Shown: positions 15,624-18,769 of the stretch, piece after piece | How the letters are laid out: the number at the start of each line of letters is the position of its first letter | Position numbering within the stretch: the first letter of the stretch is position 1 | Source: an uncultured Eubacteriales bacterium | GTDB taxonomy: Bacteria > Bacillota > Clostridia > Oscillospirales > QAMX01 | Length of the DNA: 18,769 bases | Reading direction: 5' to 3' | NCBI GenBank assembly: GCA_900551265.1 | Contig: URVL01000028.1 | Location: forward strand, 1 to 18,769 | Position numbers and translations under genes: made by a program | The notes under the pieces: model-generated | Told to the model about the DNA's origin: nothing | Database searches by the model: none | Seen by the model: the letters and a program-made list of their open reading frames with translations, nothing else

Positions 15624-16595
15624 TTATAAATTTCCAAGCATCCCCTTCCGAAAATCTCGAACAAAGTCTGCATCCTCCGCTTCGATACTCTTTCCATTCA
15701 GGTACATGAGCAGCCCCGCATCTGTTGCAAAAGAGAAGAGCACCCGATGTGACTGAAGCGCCTGATAGCGCCTATGGTAGCCACGATTCTGTGCGTTCGT
15801 ACCATACTTTCCGTCGCCAAGCAGCGGGTGTCCCGCCGCAGCAAACTGCGCACGAATCTGATGTGTGCGGCCCGTCAAAAGCTCACATTCCAAAAGTGAC
15901 AGGCTTCCGCGGATTTCCAGCGTGCGGTATAGTGTCGCCGCACTTCGCGTGTCAGCCGTCTTCTTTTGCCGGACAAATACGGTTTTATTTTCAACGTCGC
16001 GTTCCAAGTACCCATACAACTGTCCACTTTTCGGCGACATGACGCCATGAATAATACAATAATAATATTTTCGTAGCTCGCGATTGCGTATCTTGTCATT
16101 TAATATCCGTAGCGATTCAGCATTTTTTGCTGCAAGAACCAAACCACATGTATTCCGGTCAATACGATTAGCCAGCGCGGGAGCAAATGAATTTTCTTCC
16201 TCCGGATTCCACTCCCCCTTTGCAAAAAGGTACGCCTTAATTTGATTAATCAGCGTATTCCCGTCACCAGACTCATCTGAATGAACAAGCATGCCGGCGC
16301 GTTTATCCGCGACTAAAATATTGGCATCTTCATAAACAACCCGTAGCTCTGGTTTTATAGTGCGCCATGCTTCGTCTCCGCCTGGACGTGCAAAGAATTC
16401 CTCGCCAATATAAAGCGAAAGCAAGTCTCCCTCGAGGAGCCTGTCTTCCGGACGGCAACGTCCGCCATTTCGCTTAATTCTCTTGATCCGCAAATACTTC
16501 TGACGAAGTGACGCCGGCAAAGACGGCAGCGCTTTCATTAAAAAATGATCGGCACGCTGGCCCGCGTCATTCTTTCCAATTCTGATTTCGCGCAC
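15624..16595 (-). CDS. RluA-family (RluC/RluD type) pseudouridine synthase
   Basis: A 323-residue enzyme that isomerises uridine to pseudouridine in RNA, probably large-subunit rRNA; the exact site is unknown. An N-terminal S4-like segment (about 1-65, including RIKRIKRNG) precedes the catalytic core. The catalytic motif is ANRIDRNTCGLVLAAK with the nucleophile D146. The usual form is HRLDxxTSG, so the first position is Asn instead of His and Ser is replaced by Cys. The later LLTGRTHQIRAQFAAAGHPLLGDGKYG block is canonical. Translation starts at GTG (16595) after GGGTGATC. It is a single-gene unit with its own terminator. Confidence 0.92.
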   Translation of the reverse strand: MREIRIGKNDAGQRADHFLMKALPSLPASLRQKYLRIKRIKRNGGRCRPEDRLLEGDLLSLYIGEEFFARPGGDEAWRTIKPELRVVYEDANILVADKRAGMLVHSDESGDGNTLINQIKAYLFAKGEWNPEEENSFAPALANRIDRNTCGLVLAAKNAESLRILNDKIRNRELRKYYYCIIHGVMSPKSGQLYGYLERDVENKTVFVRQKKTADTRSAATLYRTLEIRGSLSLLECELLTGRTHQIRAQFAAAGHPLLGDGKYGTNAQNRGYHRRYQALQSHRVLFSFATDAGLLMYLNGKSIEAEDADFVRDFRKGMLGNL

Positions 16596-16759
16596 AAAAG
16601 ATCACCCATTATTAAAGAAATTACATCTACGTAATAAGCCTTTTGAAAATAAGGAGCCACTACGCCGTTCTAATTGGTGCAAAAATTTCTGTTAACAGCT
16701 TCACTTGCATCTGAGCAGTAAAAAATGTTACAATAAGAAAAACAACAGGAGGTCATGCT
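16596..16759. other. Divergent intergenic region
   Basis: An AT-rich gap between the pseudouridine synthase (minus) and the nitroreductase (plus). It holds a clear plus-strand promoter. For the minus gene only a weak candidate is visible (TGTAAT near 16622-16627 without a good -35). Confidence 0.5.
16705..16734 (+). promoter_or_regulatory. Nitroreductase promoter with extended -10
   Basis: TTGCAT (16705-16710), an 18-bp spacer and TACAAT (16729-16734) preceded by TGT, which is an extended TGN motif. The start would be near 16741. AGGAGGT (16747-16753) then lies 6 nt before the ATG, giving a very short leader of about 20 nt. Confidence 0.6.
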
Positions 16760-17290
16760 ATGGATTTCTTTCAACTCATTACCGTGCGCGAAAGCTGCAG
16801 AAACTATACGGGCGAAGCCGTTCCGCGTGAAAAATTGGAGGCCATCCTGAACGCGGCGCGCATGGCGCCCTCAGCCTGCAACAGCCAACCGTGGAGCTTC
16901 GTGATAGCGGATAGCCCTGACGCCACACGTCATGCCGCAGAGTGCGTGCAGGAAGGCGGCGCCAATCGGTTTACGGACAAGGCACCGGCTTTCATAATTG
17001 TTTTAGAAGAGCACGCAAAGCTCTCTCCGCGCATAGCAGACAAAATGGACAGTCAGCACTTCGCTCAGATTGATATCGGTCTGGTTACAGCGCACATCTG
17101 CCTGGCCGCTTCTGCATTGGGTCTTGGCACTTGTATTATGGGACTTTTTAACGAGGAAAAGACAAAGTCATATTTCAACATTCCGGCAGATAAGCGCGTC
17201 CGTCTTATCATTTCCGTCGGCTATTCGGCGGACCAGGAACCACGCAAAAAAAGCCGCAAGACACTGGAAGAAATCGCACAGTTTGTATAA
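16760..17290 (+). CDS. Nitroreductase-family FMN oxidoreductase
   Basis: A 176-residue FMN-dependent NAD(P)H oxidoreductase of the nitroreductase superfamily. The physiological substrate is unknown; relatives reduce nitro-compounds, quinones or flavins. The N-terminal FMN-binding signature is clear (VRESCRNYTGEAVPREKLEAIL, then ARMAPSACNSQPWSFV at about 33-48). The segment DIGLVTAHICLAASALGLGTCIMG is the conserved second FMN and dimer region. The protein is compact and dimeric in this family, with no signal peptide. It is the only plus-strand gene here and is monocistronic, with a strong AGGAGGT site. Confidence 0.92.
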   Translation: MDFFQLITVRESCRNYTGEAVPREKLEAILNAARMAPSACNSQPWSFVIADSPDATRHAAECVQEGGANRFTDKAPAFIIVLEEHAKLSPRIADKMDSQHFAQIDIGLVTAHICLAASALGLGTCIMGLFNEEKTKSYFNIPADKRVRLIISVGYSADQEPRKKSRKTLEEIAQFV

Positions 17291-17308
17291 AAACAGAGTT
17301 CTGTCTGT

Positions 17309-17340
17309 CCCCTGGGGAATTCATTCTCAGGGGCATTTTT
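17309..17340 (+). terminator. Terminator of the nitroreductase gene
   Basis: CCCCTG (17309-17314) and CAGGGG (17328-17333) form a GC-rich stem extended by weaker inner pairs. CATTTTT follows on the plus strand, 18 bp after the stop codon. Confidence 0.8.
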
Positions 17341-17370
17341 AATAACTGGTTATTTTATTGGTCAAACGCA

Positions 17371-17396
17371 TTGAACTTTGGCGCGCCAAAGTTCAA
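17371..17396. repeat. 26-bp perfect palindrome after the PAP2 gene
   Basis: Each 13-base half reads TTGAACTTTGGCG, so the site is identical on both strands with centre GGCGCGCC. It lies 9 bp beyond the PAP2 stop and about 30 bp beyond the nitroreductase terminator. As RNA it would form an 11-bp stem with a CGCG loop. No T-tract follows on either strand, so it is a poor intrinsic terminator. It could instead be a 3' RNA stabiliser or a protein-binding site. Confidence 0.6.
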
Positions 17397-17405
17397 ACGG
17401 TAACG

Positions 17406-17849
17406 CTAACTGCAAAAAATCAGCGCAACTATAATGCCAAGAATCCCGCCGATCATAACCTGAAACGGCGTATGCCCTACAAATAATTTTAAATTTTCTT
17501 CTGCCAGTTCTCGATTTGCGAGGTTTTCTAAAATATATGAAATTTCTGTTAAAAGTTGCGCCTGCTTGCCCGTCTCACGCCGGACGCCCATCGCATCGTG
17601 CATAACAATCACTGCTAAAACAAACGTAACTGCAAATTCAAACGATCCCAAGCCAAATGTTAAAGCAGAGGCGGTCGCCAATGCACATACGGTTGCAGAG
17701 TGTCCACTCGGCATTCCGCCGTCGCCAATAAACCGTTTCCAGTCAATTCCCCGGTTAATAACCGCATAGATAGCTGCCTTTAATACCTGTGCCACCAGCC
17801 AGGCAACTAACGAACAAATAAGGATTTTATTATGAAAAAGGTCAAGCAT
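17406..17849 (-). CDS. Divergent PAP2-family membrane protein (DUF212, YuiD-like)
   Basis: A 147-residue integral membrane protein of the divergent PAP2 (DUF212) group, probably an acid-phosphatase-type lipid or pyrophosphate phosphatase; its substrate is unknown. Family landmarks are the opening FHNKILICSLVAWLVAQVLKA helix, the GGMPSGHSA motif (the PAP2 SGH core), the MHDAMGVRRETGKQAQ loop and the terminal VGHTPFQVMIGGILGI. About four membrane segments are visible. I chose the ATG at 17849 because it matches the usual family start and has AGGA about 5 nt upstream. The frame is also open to an ATG at 17867 and a TTG at 17882, both without a good ribosome binding site. A 27-codon ORF ends across this start. 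Confidence 0.88.
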   Translation of the reverse strand: MLDLFHNKILICSLVAWLVAQVLKAAIYAVINRGIDWKRFIGDGGMPSGHSATVCALATASALTFGLGSFEFAVTFVLAVIVMHDAMGVRRETGKQAQLLTEISYILENLANRELAEENLKLFVGHTPFQVMIGGILGIIVALIFCS

Positions 17850-17925
17850 ATATCCTGTTTCTCCCATATTTTTTTTGCGCAATGCGTAATTTCAACTGAA
17901 ACAACCAATCAAGATTTTCAGTCAT
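17842..17925 (-). CDS. Candidate 27-codon ORF overlapping the PAP2 start
   Basis: An ATG at 17925 opens a 27-residue frame beginning MTENLDWLFQLKLRIAQKK. It ends in TGA overlapping the PAP2 start by 8 bp (ATGCTTGA). The peptide is amphipathic and basic. There is no convincing ribosome binding site upstream. It might be a translated leader coupled to PAP2, or chance. I recognise no family. Confidence 0.25.
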   Translation of the reverse strand: MTENLDWLFQLKLRIAQKKYGRNRIYA

Positions 17926-17979
17926 TTGTAAAATGCGGTATCTAGCAGATCTGGCAGTTTTACAGCGCCAACGTTTTTT

Positions 17980-17988
17980 AGTATAGCA
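17980..17988 (-). promoter_or_regulatory. Candidate PAP2 promoter (extended -10)
   Basis: TGC-TATACT on the minus strand forms an extended -10. The -35 at 17-bp spacing (TCGATT) matches only half of the consensus. The transcript would start near 17973 and carry a leader of about 120 nt that includes the 27-codon ORF. Confidence 0.45.
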
Positions 17989-18045
17989 TATCTTATAAGA
18001 AAAATCGACCGTTTTTTTATGCGGTGGCAATCCAAATGGCGGAAA

Positions 18046-18081
18046 TAAAAAGACCTGTTCGTAACCGGACAGGTCTTTTCC
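18046..18081 (-). terminator. Terminator of the aldo/keto reductase gene
   Basis: Arms AAAAGACCTGTTCG (18048-18061) and CGGACAGGTCTTTT (18066-18079) pair over 14 positions with one G-T wobble and a 4-nt loop. TTTTTATTT follows on the minus strand, 12 bp after the stop. A and T runs on both sides may also allow plus-strand termination. Confidence 0.85.
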
Positions 18082-18091
18082 TTGAAAAAAC

Positions 18092-18769
18092 TTATATATT
18101 GCGATCCGTTCCGTCAAAGTCAAGGTATTTCTCGATTGCATCGTCAAGCGCTTTAACCTGCTCATCGGAAAGGGACCAGTCAAAAGTCGAGCAGTTTTCC
18201 GCAGCTTCCTCAGGATTTCTCACGCCACAGAGCGCCGTTGAAACGTAATCTTTCTGCGTTGACCAGTTGATCGCAATCTGCGGAAGCGTCTTGCCCGTAT
18301 CAGCGGCGATCTTATCCATCACATCAAGCACCTTCATGACTTTGCTGAAACGCGGCTCCTTAAAGAAGGGATAGAAGAAATTACGGGGATCCTTGGGTCC
18401 AAATACCGGAGGCTCTCTAAACGCACCGGTAAGGATGCCAGCGCCCAGGGAACCATACGTAAACGTATTAATGCCGTGCTGTACGCACCACTTCATTAAA
18501 TCTTCGTCGCGGCGAACCACCATGGAATAGGGCGGCTGAATCGCGTCAATCTTGCAAACTTTTTCACAGGTAAGGATCTGCTCTCTGTTAAAATTGGAAA
18601 GGCCCACAAAACGGATTTTTCCCTGTCTTTTCAGGGTATTCATCGCATCCATGGTCTCGGAAAACGGCGTATCGAGATCCGGCCAGTGTACAAAATAAAA
18701 ATCGATATAATCCGTATCCAGCCGTCTTAAAGATTGCTCACATTCATAAAGAATATTCTCATAACGGCC
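18092..18769 (-). CDS. Aldo/keto reductase (N-terminus outside the window)
   Basis: A cytosolic NAD(P)H-dependent oxidoreductase of the AKR superfamily; its substrate is unknown. The reading frame is open to the window edge, so 225 C-terminal residues of an expected 310-330 are seen. The frame begins GRYENILYECEQSLRRLD, which extends past the first visible Met at 18652 and includes the typical TDYIDFYFVHWPD segment with the catalytic His. Then come the classic GKIRFVGLSN strand, the QPPYSM loop and the cofactor-binding region near TLPQIAINWSTQ and STALCGVRNPEEAAEN. The catalytic Asp, Tyr and Lys lie in the missing part. A strong terminator follows, so it ends its transcription unit. Confidence 0.93.
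   Translation of the reverse strand, partial: GRYENILYECEQSLRRLDTDYIDFYFVHWPDLDTPFSETMDAMNTLKRQGKIRFVGLSNFNREQILTCEKVCKIDAIQPPYSMVVRRDEDLMKWCVQHGINTFTYGSLGAGILTGAFREPPVFGPKDPRNFFYPFFKEPRFSKVMKVLDVMDKIAADTGKTLPQIAINWSTQKDYVSTALCGVRNPEEAAENCSTFDWSLSDEQVKALDDAIEKYLDFDGTDRNI

Noticed and set aside
17842..18183. 113-codon minus frame covering the whole PAP2 upstream region
   Set aside because: It starts inside the aldo/keto reductase gene and runs through its strong terminator. Only the last 27 codons were kept as a low-confidence candidate.

Overview
The window is a bacterial chromosome segment with almost all genes on the minus strand. It suggests a spore-forming Firmicute of class Clostridia. 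The evidence is a germinant-receptor operon (GerAA/AC/AB), YtfJ and YtfI-type sporulation genes, DacF, long-form HPF, an IspH-S1 fusion followed by hpf, strong AGGAGG-type ribosome binding sites and sigma-A-like promoters. The first ~360 bp of a 16S gene looks clostridial, but I do not assign a genus.

Layout, low to high coordinate. 1-~360: 5' end of a 16S rRNA gene (minus), cut by the window edge. 360-720: its leader and two tandem, partly duplicated promoters. 721-770: a perfect-stem hairpin separating the rRNA operon from hpf. 776-1309: hpf with its own promoter. 1441-1484: a terminator closing the large operon above it. 1508-11751: twelve tightly packed or overlapping minus genes that probably form one transcript from a promoter at 11796-11824. 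In transcription order they are: M50 membrane protease, scpA, scpB, DUF2953 (ytfI-like), ytfJ, dacF, rluB, an RpiR-type regulator, an HI0933-type flavoprotein, cmk, plsC, ispH-rpsA. 11804-15498: a germinant-receptor operon in the order gerAA-gerAC-gerAB. 15624-16595: an RluA-family pseudouridine synthase with a terminator after it. 16760-17290: a nitroreductase, the only plus-strand gene, with its own promoter and terminator. 17406-17849: a divergent PAP2-family (DUF212) membrane protein. 18092-18769: an aldo/keto reductase whose N-terminus lies beyond the window.

The genes link chromosome condensation (ScpAB), spore formation and germination, cell-wall, lipid and isoprenoid synthesis, and ribosome biogenesis and dormancy (RluB, S1, HPF, 16S). 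No phage, transposon, CRISPR array, defence locus or clearly new multi-gene system was seen. The points most worth a second look are the strong internal ribosome binding site inside the IspH-S1 fusion, the duplicated rRNA promoter modules with matching 5' mini-hairpins, a 26-bp perfect palindrome after the PAP2 gene, and a 27-codon ORF overlapping the PAP2 start.
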